Assembly: GCA_963837365.1 (NCBI GenBank)
Contig: CAWIMW010000002.1
Location: 1,116,001-1,180,000 of the forward strand
Length of the DNA stretch: 64,000 nt
From: CAWBXL01 sp963837365
Lineage (GTDB): Bacteria > Acidobacteriota > Terriglobia > Terriglobales > Acidobacteriaceae
Reading direction: 5' to 3'
The position numbers and the translations under genes were made by a program. Of the stretch, positions 39,783-48,695 are shown piece by piece. A model generated the notes under the pieces. It saw nothing but the letters and a program-made list of their open reading frames with translations, was not told the DNA's origin and did not search any database. Positions within the stretch are counted from its first letter, which is position 1; the number at the start of each line of letters is the position of its first letter.

Positions 39783-39906
39783 TTTGTCATTCCGACAAGG
39801 GAGCGTAGCGACGAGGAGGAATCTGCGATCAGCCGACAGTGTTTGTGTAGCCGTCCAGGAACAGCAGATTCCTCCTCAGCACGTCGCGCTTCGTCGGAAC
39901 GACAAA
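39783..39906. repeat. Palindromic intergenic repeat, family B copy 1
   Basis: TTTGTCATTCCGAC at one end and GTCGGAACGACAAA at the other, with GAGGAGGAATCTGC and GCAGATTCCTCCTC as inner complementary arms. It separates pckG from the DUF971 gene. Confidence 0.88.
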
Positions 39907-39926
39907 AAGCGTAGGATAAAAACCCA

Positions 39927-40298
39927 ATGCCCTCCGCCGATCCCAAGTCCGTCAAAGTAAATCTGACCACAGGCACCGGCGTGGACATTGAGTGGACCGA
40001 CGGCCACATTTCCCACTACTCGTTCCCGTACCTCCGGGACGCCTGCCCCTGCGCCCTCTGCAACGAAGAGCGGGAAAAAGCAGGGCGTAAACCCGGTGAG
40101 CCTCCCAAGGCCAAACCGGGAGAGCTGCCCATGTTCAAGGCCGCCGCCAAACCGCTGTCGGCGGAAGGCGTGGGCAAGTACGCCATCAAGTTCAACTGGA
40201 ACGACGGGCATGATCTGGGGATTTATTCGTGGAAGTTTTTGCGGGAGTGGTGCCCGTGTGAGGAATGCAAAGCCCTCGTAAATCAGCAGACTTCATGA
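39927..40298 (+). CDS. DUF971 domain protein
   Basis: A small protein (123 residues) of the DUF971/GBBH-like N-terminal family: GVDIEWTDGHISHYSFPYLR, ACPCALCNEEREK, YAIKFNWNDGHDLGIYSWKF and LREWCPCEECKALV. Two Cys-rich motifs (CPCALC, CPCEEC) could bind a metal or iron-sulphur cluster; related domains occur beside Fe-S assembly genes and in butyrobetaine hydroxylase. Here it is isolated between two copies of repeat B. Biochemical role unknown. Confidence 0.88.
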   Translation: MPSADPKSVKVNLTTGTGVDIEWTDGHISHYSFPYLRDACPCALCNEEREKAGRKPGEPPKAKPGELPMFKAAAKPLSAEGVGKYAIKFNWNDGHDLGIYSWKFLREWCPCEECKALVNQQTS

Positions 40299-40420
40299 TT
40301 TGTCATTCCGACAAGGCACGCAGTGCCGAGGAGGAATCTGCTTTTTGCATGTAGCGTCTGTGCGTCAGCCGGAAATAGCAGATTCCTCCTCTTCGCTGCG
40401 CGAATCGTCGGAATGACAAA
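40299..40420. repeat. Palindromic intergenic repeat, family B copy 2
   Basis: Starts TTTGTCATTCCGACAAGG and ends GTCGGAATGACAAA with GAGGAGGAATCTGC and GCAGATTCCTCCTC inside. It begins immediately at the DUF971 stop codon and ends 45 bases before the helicase gene. Confidence 0.88.
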
Positions 40421-40464
40421 TCAAAAATCCCTGTAAAATTCACAGAGGCAGACTCGGGGTAAAT

Positions 40465-43068
40465 TTGTCCTTCCTCTCCCAACTCAACCCGCAGCAACGC
40501 GAAGCCGTCGAAACCACTGACGGCCCGGTGCTAATCCTGGCCGGCGCAGGCAGCGGGAAGACCCGCGTCATCACCTACCGCATCGCCCACCTGATTGAGC
40601 ACCACGGAGCCATGCCGGAGTCCATTCTGGCCATGACCTTCACCAACAAAGCCGCCGCGGAGATGGGCGAGCGCGTGGACAAACTGGTAGGCGGACTCTC
40701 CATCGCAAAACCTGTGATTTCTACGTTCCATTCTTTTTGCGTGCGAGTGCTGCGACGGAACGTCGAAGCGTTGCGCATACCTTCCACGGTCCCCGGCCAG
40801 CCGCCCATCGGCCACACCAAAAACTTCGTCATCTACGATGACTCCGATCAGCAATCGCTGATCAAAAGCATCATGCGCCGTCTTGGAATTGACGACAAAC
40901 AAACCACGCCCCGATCCATACTAGGACACATCTCCCATGCCAAAAATCACATGCTCGATCCGCAGGAGGTCTATCTAAATTCCAACGACCCCAAGACCGA
41001 GCGTGTGGCCCACATCTACGAGCAGTACCGCAAGGAACTGCGCAAGGCCAACGCCTTCGACTTCGACGATCTGCTGCTCGAAACCGTGCGCCTGCTGAAG
41101 TCAAGCGCCGAAGTTCGCAACTATTACAACCGCCGCTATCAATACATATTGATCGACGAATACCAGGACACCAACCGCCCGCAGTATGAACTCATGCGCA
41201 TGCTGGCGGGTGAGCGCCACAACGTCTGTGCCGTCGGAGATGAAGATCAATCCATCTACTCCTGGCGCGGCGCCGACATCCGCAACATTCTGGAATTCGA
41301 AAAAGACTTTCCCGAAGCCAAGATCATCCGCCTGGAGCAAAACTACCGTTCGACACAAACCATTCTGCAAGGCGCATCGTCGGTGGTCTCGAATAACGTG
41401 CGCCGCAAAGGGAAGACGCTTTGGACCGACCGCCAGGGCGGCGGCAAGATCGGCTACTACGAAGCTCCCGACGGGGAAAACGAAGCGTTGTTCGTGGCTG
41501 ACCGGATCTCGCGTTATTTACGTGAAGCCGAACAAGGTGAAGACGCCCGGACTGCCGTGCTCTACCGCACCAACTCCCAATCGCGCCTGTTTGAAGAAGC
41601 CATGCGCCGCTACCAGCTGAAGTACCACGTCGTCGGAGGCTTCTCATTCTACGAGCGCGCCGAGATCAAAGACCTGATCTCGTATTTGAAAGTCGTGCAG
41701 AATCCCGACGACAGCATCTCGCTGCTGCGCGTAATCAACACCCCGGTACGCGGCATCGGCAAGACGACAATCGAAACGCTAGAGCGCCTGGCCCTAGAAA
41801 CCGGGTTCTCACTCTGGGGCGCAGTCGGAGAAGCCATCCGCCGCCAACTCTTGCCACCGAGAGCACTGGTCTCGCTAACGAATTTCCAGCAACTAATCGA
41901 AGATGCCCGAGCCATGTTGTTAGGAAAATTTAAAGAGCAGCTCAAGCAAACGGCAACCGAAAAGATGGAGGGACGGGCGTCCCCGCCCGTCGAGCACGAC
42001 GAAGTCCTGCCGCCAAGCGAAGAAGAAAGCATCGACGATACCAACTTCTCACCGGACAACTTCTCCTTCGATTTCGGAGCAGAAGATAGCGTCGAATTCC
42101 CGACAGCAAGCGAGGTGCAGTCAACAGACGCTGCCACCGAATCGCCAGCTCCTTTCCGCCAGGAAGGCGACCCAGCCAACACCGCCGAAATTCTGAAATT
42201 CCTGGTTGACCGAACCGGCTACATCAAGCAACTGGAAGAGGAAGACACCCCGGAAGCCTTCTCCCGGGTAGAAAACCTGCGAGAACTAGTCAACGCCGCC
42301 ATGGATGCTCGCGACCGCGGCGAAACCCTGGACCAGTTCCTCGACCACGCCGCCCTGGTAGCCGACACCGACGCCTACGACGAGCGCGCCCAAATCACGC
42401 TGATGACTCTCCATGCCGCCAAGGGCCTGGAGTTCCCGCTGGTATTTCTCTGTGGCCTGGAAGAAGGCCTGTTCCCCCACTCGCGTACTTTCCTCCATCC
42501 CGACGACATCGAAGAAGAACGCCGCCTCTGCTACGTAGGCATGACCCGCGCCATGGATACACTGGTTTTGACCCGGGCCGTCTACCGCCGCCGCTACGGC
42601 ACCGATATGCCTGAGGCCAGCGTGCCATCAAGATTCCTGGAGGAAGTGCCTCCGCAATTGATCGAGGAACTTGGCACTGCACGCAGGCAGCGGACAGGAG
42701 TGTCGGCTCCACAAGAAACCCACTACGCCTACGAAGACGAAGACCAGAGCGCCAGCTGGCAGTCGCCGGCCAAACAACGCATCCCCACGCCGCCGCAGTA
42801 TTCCGGCAAGTCCTACAACTCCATAGACAACATCGCCGAGTTTTTCGCTTCGCGCGGCAAGAAGTACAACGTCCCCAAAGTCTCGGTGGATGAGCCCAAA
42901 GGCAAGAAAGGCTTTCGCCCCGGCCAGAAAGTCCGCCACCCCAAATACGGTGAAGGCATGGTCTTCCAGCGCGAAGGAGAAGGCGAAGACTCGAAGATTA
43001 CGGTACAATTCCCCAGATTCGGCTTGAAGAAGCTGGTAGAGAAGTATGCGCAGCTGGAAGCCGTCTAA
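40465..43068 (+). CDS. pcrA: PcrA/UvrD-type DNA helicase
   Basis: Superfamily 1A 3'-5' helicase for repair and replication restart. Motifs: LNPQQREAVE (Q), LAGAGSGKTRVITYR (I), MTFTNKAAAEMGERV (Ia), YILIDEYQDTNRPQYE (II), CAVGDEDQSIYSWRGAD (III), LEQNYRST (IV), LMTLHAAKGLEFPLVFLCG (V) and CYVGMTRAMDTLVL (VI). The C-terminal VRHPKYGEGMVFQREGEGED is the PcrA Tudor-like tail, which contacts RNA polymerase. The 867 residues exceed the usual length because of an acidic insertion around residues 500-575, which contains a copy of a GC-rich palindrome. Start codon is TTG. Confidence 0.94.
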   Translation: MSFLSQLNPQQREAVETTDGPVLILAGAGSGKTRVITYRIAHLIEHHGAMPESILAMTFTNKAAAEMGERVDKLVGGLSIAKPVISTFHSFCVRVLRRNVEALRIPSTVPGQPPIGHTKNFVIYDDSDQQSLIKSIMRRLGIDDKQTTPRSILGHISHAKNHMLDPQEVYLNSNDPKTERVAHIYEQYRKELRKANAFDFDDLLLETVRLLKSSAEVRNYYNRRYQYILIDEYQDTNRPQYELMRMLAGERHNVCAVGDEDQSIYSWRGADIRNILEFEKDFPEAKIIRLEQNYRSTQTILQGASSVVSNNVRRKGKTLWTDRQGGGKIGYYEAPDGENEALFVADRISRYLREAEQGEDARTAVLYRTNSQSRLFEEAMRRYQLKYHVVGGFSFYERAEIKDLISYLKVVQNPDDSISLLRVINTPVRGIGKTTIETLERLALETGFSLWGAVGEAIRRQLLPPRALVSLTNFQQLIEDARAMLLGKFKEQLKQTATEKMEGRASPPVEHDEVLPPSEEESIDDTNFSPDNFSFDFGAEDSVEFPTASEVQSTDAATESPAPFRQEGDPANTAEILKFLVDRTGYIKQLEEEDTPEAFSRVENLRELVNAAMDARDRGETLDQFLDHAALVADTDAYDERAQITLMTLHAAKGLEFPLVFLCGLEEGLFPHSRTFLHPDDIEEERRLCYVGMTRAMDTLVLTRAVYRRRYGTDMPEASVPSRFLEEVPPQLIEELGTARRQRTGVSAPQETHYAYEDEDQSASWQSPAKQRIPTPPQYSGKSYNSIDNIAEFFASRGKKYNVPKVSVDEPKGKKGFRPGQKVRHPKYGEGMVFQREGEGEDSKITVQFPRFGLKKLVEKYAQLEAV
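41965..41993. repeat. GC-rich palindrome inside the pcrA coding sequence
   Basis: GATGGAGGGACGGGCGTCCC followed by CGCCCGTC folds as GACGGGC/GCCCGTC. It resembles the short repeat D (GTGTGGAGACGGGGCTTGCC type) found between genes. It is translated in frame as part of the acidic linker (near MEGRASPPV), suggesting a repeat taken into the protein. Confidence 0.55.
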
Positions 43069-43161
43069 AGAAATTTGGTAAATGAGAAATCGGGCAATTT
43101 TGTTTTGCCTTTCAATTATAAAATTACTCAATTACCCAATTACAAAATTCTTAAGGATCTC

Positions 43162-43323
43162 ATGGCAAATACCAAGAAACTAAGCAAAGAAGACCGCAAA
43201 AAATCCAAGCGCGCCGCCCGCAAAAAGCGCGCCACCGAAAAGCCACTCAAGCCCCGCGAGTACGCTCGCGGTTCCAAGAAGAGCAAAGTAAAGAAGATGG
43301 CGCGCGGCACGTCGAAGCGGTAA
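43162..43323 (+). CDS. Small lysine-rich basic protein
   Basis: A 53-residue protein, MANTKKLSKEDRKKSKRAAR then KKRATEKPLKPREYARGSKK, with more than 40 percent Lys/Arg. AAGGATCTC precedes the ATG at 43162. No known domain. The charge suggests nucleic-acid binding. It follows pcrA by 93 bases on the same strand, so cotranscription is possible. Confidence 0.6.
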   Translation: MANTKKLSKEDRKKSKRAARKKRATEKPLKPREYARGSKKSKVKKMARGTSKR

Positions 43324-43330
43324 GCAACTT

Positions 43331-43360
43331 GTGTGGAGGCGGGGCTTGCCCCGCCAGTCC
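43331..43360. repeat. Short GC palindrome, family D copy 1
   Basis: GTGTGGAGGCGGGGCTTGCC continuing CCGCCAGTCC. Similar copies lie at 46132-46160 and 53624-53652. It is followed by an AGGAG ribosome site for the permease gene. Confidence 0.7.
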
Positions 43361-43389
43361 TCACAAACAATTTACCCAGGAGCACCCCG

Positions 43390-44922
43390 CTGGCTAACCA
43401 ACTTTTCGCCAGGAAGTCCATTGACAAGCTGATCGCGGATGCCGACGAACCGGAACATCGGCTGAAGAAGTCTCTCGGTCCGTGGTCGCTGACGGCCCTC
43501 GGCATTGGCGCCATCATCGGTTCCGGCATTTTCGTTCTCACCGGAACCGCGGCGGCAGGAGAACACTTTGAAGCGCCGTCCCTGCTGCACGCCCAGGTGC
43601 TGGATCTGTTCCTCAACTTCGTCCGTACTGGAAGCACCGCCGGGGCCCTGATGCACGGCCGCCCCGCAGCTGGCCCCTCAATCGCCATCTCGTTCATCCT
43701 GGTAGCCATCGCGTGCAGCTTCGCTGGATTGTGCTACGCCGAGTTGGCCTCGATGATTCCCATCGCCGGCAGCGCCTACACGTATTCCTACGCGACTCTG
43801 GGAGAAATCTTCGCCTGGATCATCGGTTGGGACCTGATCCTGGAATACGCAGTCAGTAATGTCGCCGTCGCAGTAGGCTTCAGCGGATACGCGAAAGCAC
43901 AACTCGCAGCTTTTGGCGTCACTCTGCCTGACAAATGGGCCAGTCCTGTCTGGGCTGGAGGTCACGCCACCGGTGCATATTTCAACGTTCCTGGTTTTCT
44001 CATAGTCTTCATTCTGACCTTGCTGCTGGTGCGCGGCGTGCGCGAATCGGCCGAGGCCAACAACATCATGGTGCTGGTCAAGATCGGCGCCATCCTGACC
44101 TTCCTCGTTGTCGGCGGTATGTTGGTCAATCGCGCCAACTGGACGCCATTCGCCCCGTCCGGTTTTGCCGGTATCGTCACCGGCGGCGCAATCGTGTTTT
44201 TCACCTACATCGGATTCGATTCGGTTTCCACCGCCGCCGAAGAATGCCGCAATCCGCAAAAAGACCTGCCCTTCGGCATTATCACTTCACTGATCATCTG
44301 TACGGTTCTCTATGTCGGCGTCGCGGTGGTGCTGCTCGGCATGATGAAGTACACGACATTTGTTTCTGGCAAAGCGGCAGAAGCGCCGGTCGCATACGCG
44401 CTGGAATATCTGGGCGCGCACAAGTTCTTCCGCTCGGTGATCGTAGTGGGCGCGCTGACTGGAATGATTTCGTCGCTGCTGGTCTTCCAATACGGACAGG
44501 CACGCATCTGGTACGCCATGTCGCGCGACGGCCTGCTACCTAAGCTATTCTCGGCAGTGCACCCCAAGTTCAAAACGCCGTATTGGTCCACATGGATCGC
44601 CTGCTTCGCGGTTGGAATTCCCGCTGGGCTGGTGGACATCGGTGACGCCGCCGATCTCTCCAACATCGGAACCTTGTTTGCCTTCGTGCTGGTCTCGCTT
44701 GGAGTCATTTTCCTCCGCCGCAACCAACCCGACCGGCCACGCGCCTTCCGGGTACCGTTCGTCCCCTGGTTCCCGCTGATTTCGGTGATATTATGCGGCG
44801 GACTGATGACCGGGCTTACAGTGCTCACCTGGCTTCGCTTCGTCATATGGCTGGGAATTGGCCTGCTGATCTACTTCGTCTACAGTCGCAGCCACAGCGA
44901 GTTCGCCAAGCAGAACCAATAG
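43390..44922 (+). CDS. APC family amino acid permease
   Basis: A 12-13 helix amino acid transporter. The N terminus ANQLFARKSIDKLIADADEP and then KSLGPWSLTALGIGAIIGSG with IFVLTGTAA is the substrate-binding start of helix 1. Other typical parts: LCYAELASMIPIAGSAYTYS, YTYIGFDSVSTAAEECRNPQ-like sequence in helix 6, and SLGVIFLRRNQPDRPRAFRV near the end. The only conventional in-frame start is a GTG at 43333 inside repeat D; AGGAG at 43378-43382 instead fits initiation at CTG 43390, as used here. Residues about 65-95 (EHFEAPSLLHAQVLDLFLNF) form an unusual loop insert. Substrate unknown (cationic amino acid subfamily likely). Confidence 0.88.
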   Translation: MANQLFARKSIDKLIADADEPEHRLKKSLGPWSLTALGIGAIIGSGIFVLTGTAAAGEHFEAPSLLHAQVLDLFLNFVRTGSTAGALMHGRPAAGPSIAISFILVAIACSFAGLCYAELASMIPIAGSAYTYSYATLGEIFAWIIGWDLILEYAVSNVAVAVGFSGYAKAQLAAFGVTLPDKWASPVWAGGHATGAYFNVPGFLIVFILTLLLVRGVRESAEANNIMVLVKIGAILTFLVVGGMLVNRANWTPFAPSGFAGIVTGGAIVFFTYIGFDSVSTAAEECRNPQKDLPFGIITSLIICTVLYVGVAVVLLGMMKYTTFVSGKAAEAPVAYALEYLGAHKFFRSVIVVGALTGMISSLLVFQYGQARIWYAMSRDGLLPKLFSAVHPKFKTPYWSTWIACFAVGIPAGLVDIGDAADLSNIGTLFAFVLVSLGVIFLRRNQPDRPRAFRVPFVPWFPLISVILCGGLMTGLTVLTWLRFVIWLGIGLLIYFVYSRSHSEFAKQNQ

Positions 44923-44931
44923 GCCTTCTTT

Positions 44932-45080
44932 GTAGGGCGGGCACTCCTGCCCGCCCTGCGTACACCGCCACTAAGGTGGCCAATCTGCAAAAGGTATCTG
45001 CCATAAGCTTTCACCTCCATAAATGAAAGCATTCATCGGTTCCGCTGCCGGCCGGGCGGACAGGAGTGTCCGCCCTGCAC
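44932..45080. repeat. Palindromic intergenic repeat, family C copy 2
   Basis: Begins TTGTAGGGCGGGCACTCCTG, then CCCGCCCTGC, and ends GGCGGACAGGAGTGTCCGCC. It starts just after the permease stop codon. Its centre differs from copy 1 at 16815. Confidence 0.8.
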
Positions 45081-45120
45081 GACGTGGCCTTTCAAGCTCC
45101 TCAACCACTACAATCTGATC

Positions 45121-46128
45121 ATGGCTTCGGCACCCAGTTCCTTCATCCGACAGCTTCCCAAGGCTGAGCTTCACCTTCACCTCGAAGGTGCCATTGATCC
45201 GCCAACGCTGCTGGAACTTCGCAAAAATCACGGCAAGGCCTCGACGCTCTCTGAAGTCGAACAGCTCTACCAATGCAAAGATTTCACCGGCTTTCTCATG
45301 GCCTTCAAGACCGTCACCGAAGACCTGCAAACTCCCGAAGACTACGAGCTAATCACCTACCGCCTGATGGAGAAACTGAAATCGGAAGGAGTACTGCACG
45401 CCGAAGTTTACGTCGCGGCCGGAGTAAACCTGTGGCGCAACCAGGATTTCGACGCCATCTTCGAAGGCCTGGAGCGTGGCCGCGAGCGTGGTGAGCGCGA
45501 CTTCGGCATCTCGCTGCTCTGGATTTTCGACGCCGTCCGCCAATTCGGAGCTGATCCCGCCCGCAAAGTATTCGAGTACGCAATCCGTTACCACGACCGC
45601 AATGTAGTCGGAATCGGAATCGGCGGAGACGAGCAGAAAGGCCCCCCTGAACTCTTCCGTGACGTGTATGCGTTCGCAGCCGACCACGGCCTCCGCCTGA
45701 CCGCGCACGCGGGAGAAAGTGCCAGCCCCGAATCCATCTGGGGAGCGCTGAACCTCCGTGCCGAACGCATCGGCCACGGGCTGACCGCTCATCAAGATCC
45801 GGAACTGGTGGAAGAACTGGCCACACGCCAGATTCCCGTAGAAATCTGCATCACCAGCAATCTTCGCACTGGATGCTGCCCCAGCCTCGCCGAGCACCCC
45901 GTGCGCAATTATTTCGACCAGGGCATTATGATCACCCTGAACAGCGACGACCCGGCAATGTTCGGCACGTCGCTGACGCAGGAATACCAACTGGCCCAGA
46001 CTTCTTTCCGCTTCACCGATGAACATCTGCGCGAGCTGGCGCGCAATTCCTTTGAAGCGTCGTTCCTGCCCCCCGAAAAGAAATTGCAGTTCCTGAACTT
46101 ATTTGACACAGTCTCAGCCCGTCCGTAA
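45121..46128 (+). CDS. add: Adenosine deaminase family protein
   Basis: Zinc-dependent purine deaminase of the amidohydrolase superfamily. The metal site HxH is in KAELHLHLEGAIDP, then TAHAGESASPESIW (catalytic Glu), RIGHGLTAHQDPE and LNSDDPAMFGTSLTQEY (late Asp ligands). The 335 residues are normal. Related members act on adenine or aminodeoxyfutalosine, so the exact purine is uncertain; a nucleoside hydrolase lies 2.5 kb downstream, which would fit purine salvage. Confidence 0.9.
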   Translation: MASAPSSFIRQLPKAELHLHLEGAIDPPTLLELRKNHGKASTLSEVEQLYQCKDFTGFLMAFKTVTEDLQTPEDYELITYRLMEKLKSEGVLHAEVYVAAGVNLWRNQDFDAIFEGLERGRERGERDFGISLLWIFDAVRQFGADPARKVFEYAIRYHDRNVVGIGIGGDEQKGPPELFRDVYAFAADHGLRLTAHAGESASPESIWGALNLRAERIGHGLTAHQDPELVEELATRQIPVEICITSNLRTGCCPSLAEHPVRNYFDQGIMITLNSDDPAMFGTSLTQEYQLAQTSFRFTDEHLRELARNSFEASFLPPEKKLQFLNLFDTVSARP

Positions 46129-46131
46129 TTT

Positions 46132-46160
46132 GTGTGGAGACTGGGCTTGCGCCGTCCAGC
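46132..46160. repeat. Short GC palindrome, family D copy 2
   Basis: TGTGTGGAGACTGGGCTTGC then GCCGTCCAG. Same type as 43331 and 53624, slightly diverged. It lies in the 45-base gap between the deaminase stop and the racemase start. Confidence 0.65.
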
Positions 46161-46173
46161 CCAAGAGCAGTTC

Positions 46174-46866
46174 ATGGCCCAGCACATCGGCATAGTCGCC
46201 TGTAGTTCCGAAGGAGCAGCCCTCTGCTACCGGACCATCTCCCTGGAAGGCTCAGCCCTGATGGGCAGGCACAATCACCCCGAAGTCTCCATGCACACCC
46301 ACGCGCTCGCTGAGTATATGAAGTGCATTGATGTCAACGACTGGGCGGGCGTCGCCGAGCTGATGCTTTCCTCCGCCGAAAAGCTGGCCAGGGCAGGGGC
46401 TGACTTCCTGATCTGTCCGGACAACACCATTCATCAGGCGTTCGATCTCGTCGAACATCGTTCGCCGCGGCCGTGGCTTCACATCGCACGCGAAGTAGCC
46501 AATGAGGCAGTCCGCCGGGGCTGCAAGAAGCTGGGCGTGCTGGGCACTCGGTACTTAATGGAAGGCCCGGTTTATCCGGAAAAGTTAAAGGCCGCCGGCC
46601 TGGACTTCCGCATGCCGGGTGCAAAGGAACGAGAAAGAATCAATCAGATTATTTTTGATGAACTGGTCAATGCACAATTCCTGCCGCGTTCACTCGCGTA
46701 CTTCACCGAAGTAATCCGCTCGCTCAAGGACGAAGGCTGCGACTCAGTGGTACTGGGCTGCACCGAAATTCCGTTGATTGTGACGCCAGAATCCTCGCCC
46801 TTGCCTACACTCGACTCCACACGCCTCCTGGCGCGAGCAGCCGTAAAAAAAGCCATCGCAGCTTAG
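46174..46866 (+). CDS. Aspartate/glutamate racemase family protein
   Basis: A 230-residue two-cysteine racemase. The N terminus is MAQHIGIVACSSEGAALCYR, the first active-site Cys lies in FLICPDNTIHQAFD and the second in SVVLGCTEIPLIVTPE. The ATG at 46174 was chosen because an in-frame earlier ATG at 46132 lies inside repeat D. It resembles broad-specificity amino acid racemases (RacX/YgeA type) rather than MurI. It follows the deaminase gene closely and may be cotranscribed. Confidence 0.88.
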   Translation: MAQHIGIVACSSEGAALCYRTISLEGSALMGRHNHPEVSMHTHALAEYMKCIDVNDWAGVAELMLSSAEKLARAGADFLICPDNTIHQAFDLVEHRSPRPWLHIAREVANEAVRRGCKKLGVLGTRYLMEGPVYPEKLKAAGLDFRMPGAKERERINQIIFDELVNAQFLPRSLAYFTEVIRSLKDEGCDSVVLGCTEIPLIVTPESSPLPTLDSTRLLARAAVKKAIAA

Positions 46867-47055
46867 ATTTTCTCCGCGTCGTCAGCGGTTTAAGGTTCTG
46901 TTTGTCAGTTAAAAATCAATGTCTTTAACCGCAAAGGTCGCAAAGTCGGTTGCGCGCCAATGGACGGCTGCAACACGCCACTGGCAATACAGAAGTAGAC
47001 GCGGTTTTGCGTGAATATAAACCTAATCGAATAAAGTAAAGTTAGAATTGAGCAC

Positions 47056-47445
47056 TTGGACAAACAACTAAAATTCCGCTGGGTCATCGGCAGCTTTGCT
47101 ATTTGCCGCTTGCCTGCCGGTGATCCGGTACCGGAATGGGCGGCAACAGGAATTTTCACATCCGTTACACGTACAGTCGAGGAACTGTCGATTGTTTGCC
47201 CAGCTGAAAATGTCCCTCAACAATATAGGCCCGAGGTTCCTTGGATCTGCCTGAAGATCGAAGGCCCATTCGCGTTCTCAGAGGTGGGAATTCTTCAGGC
47301 ATTTATCCGGCCGCTGGTGGAAAGCGGCATTCCCATCTTCACGATTTCGACTTTTGACACAGATTATGTTCTGCTCCAGGAAACTTTTGCAGGCTTGACT
47401 TTAAACACATTACAAAATGCCGGTCACCAGTTAATAGGGACTTGA
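47056..47445 (+). CDS. ACT domain protein (CASTOR/ACT_7-like)
   Basis: A 129-residue protein with two ACT-like halves: FRWVIGSFAICRLPAGDPVP and IFTSVTRTVEELSIVCPAEN, then WICLKIEGPFAFSEVGILQA and LVESGIPIFTISTFDTDYVL. Such ACT_7 proteins bind amino acids or other small ligands and are often stand-alone. Start is TTG at 47056. No partner enzyme is adjacent, so its role is unknown. Confidence 0.85.
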   Translation: MDKQLKFRWVIGSFAICRLPAGDPVPEWAATGIFTSVTRTVEELSIVCPAENVPQQYRPEVPWICLKIEGPFAFSEVGILQAFIRPLVESGIPIFTISTFDTDYVLLQETFAGLTLNTLQNAGHQLIGT

Positions 47446-47623
47446 GTCGTGGACTCTTCCCGTTCTTCGCGGCTTTTCTCGGCGTCCTCTGCGGTCTAAG
47501 ATTTTGCTCTGCTACGACACTACCCGAACGCGCGCTGTCTCCATTTAACCTCATAAATCCTCCGAATACTGCTGCCCACCTCCCTTGCTCGGTCATTTAT
47601 GTTGTAATAAATAGATAACCTTC

Positions 47624-48640
47624 ATGCCCTCCAGCCGGACAACCCTGCGCCGTCGCGTGAAGTCCCTGCACCGCAACTGGCGCGGAGCAAGGATGATCGT
47701 CCGCGCCATGGCTGATAGCGACCACCCATTGCTGGCGCACATCATTCCCATGCGCCGCTGCAACTTGGCCTGCACTTATTGCAACGAGTTCGACGATTTC
47801 TCCCCGCCGGTGCCGACTGAAACCATGTTCCACCGTGTGGACAAGCTGGCTGAGCTGGGGACTTCGGTAGTGACCATCAGCGGCGGCGAACCGCTGCTGC
47901 ACCCGCAACTCGACGAAATCATCCACCGCATTCGCAAGCGGGGTATGGTGGCAGGCTTAATTACCAACGGGTACCTGCTGGTTCCCGATCGTATTGAAAG
48001 GCTCAACCGCGCCGGACTCGAATGGCTGCAAATTTCCATCGACAACGTCACGCCGGACGACGTTTCCAAAAAAAGCCTGAAGGTTCTGGACAAGAAGCTG
48101 GAACTGTTGGCCGAGTACGCCGACTTCCACGTGAATATCAACTCCGTAGTCGGGGGAGGCATTCACAATCCCCAGGACGCCGTTACCATCGGCAAGCGCG
48201 CTATCGAGTTAGGCTTCAGTTCGACCATCGGCATCATTCACGACGGCGACGGCCAGCTCCAGCCATTGGGCGACGAAGAGCGCCGCATCTATCACGAGAT
48301 GAAATCCATGGAGAAGCGCAGCTTCACCCGCATCAACGCCTTCCAGGACAACATCGCCTCGGGCCGCCCGAACCAGTGGCGATGCCGCGCCGGCGCGCGT
48401 TACCTCTACATCTGTGAAGATGGTTTAGTGCACTACTGCTCGCAACAGCGTGGCTACCCTGGCACTCCGCTGGAGAAATACACCACCGCCGATATCCGCC
48501 GCGAATACATCACCGAAAAATCCTGCGCTCCGCACTGCACCGTGTCCTGTGTACACCAGGTTTCAATTTTCGACTCCTGGCGGGCCCCACAGCACCCAGC
48601 CCCTGATCCGGTCGTCAACGGCTTGGTCCAAATCGAATAG
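47624..48640 (+). CDS. Radical SAM protein with C-terminal cysteine-rich (SPASM-like) part
   Basis: A 338-residue radical SAM enzyme: C46-x3-C50-x2-C53 in PMRRCNLACTYCNEFDDFSP, SAM-binding SVVTISGGEPLLHPQLDEII, GLITNGYLL and WLQISIDNVTPDDVSKK. The C-terminal cysteines (RCRAGARYLYICEDGLVHYC, KSCAPHCTVSCVHQ) probably hold an auxiliary cluster. I do not recognise a specific product. It has no small peptide precursor next to it. A later start at residue 24 (MIVRAMADSDHPLLAHIIP) is possible. Confidence 0.88.
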   Translation: MPSSRTTLRRRVKSLHRNWRGARMIVRAMADSDHPLLAHIIPMRRCNLACTYCNEFDDFSPPVPTETMFHRVDKLAELGTSVVTISGGEPLLHPQLDEIIHRIRKRGMVAGLITNGYLLVPDRIERLNRAGLEWLQISIDNVTPDDVSKKSLKVLDKKLELLAEYADFHVNINSVVGGGIHNPQDAVTIGKRAIELGFSSTIGIIHDGDGQLQPLGDEERRIYHEMKSMEKRSFTRINAFQDNIASGRPNQWRCRAGARYLYICEDGLVHYCSQQRGYPGTPLEKYTTADIRREYITEKSCAPHCTVSCVHQVSIFDSWRAPQHPAPDPVVNGLVQIE

Positions 48641-48695
48641 ATTTTCTCTACGACCTTTGCGCCCTCTGCGGTAAAAGTGTTTTACTCATCCTTGC

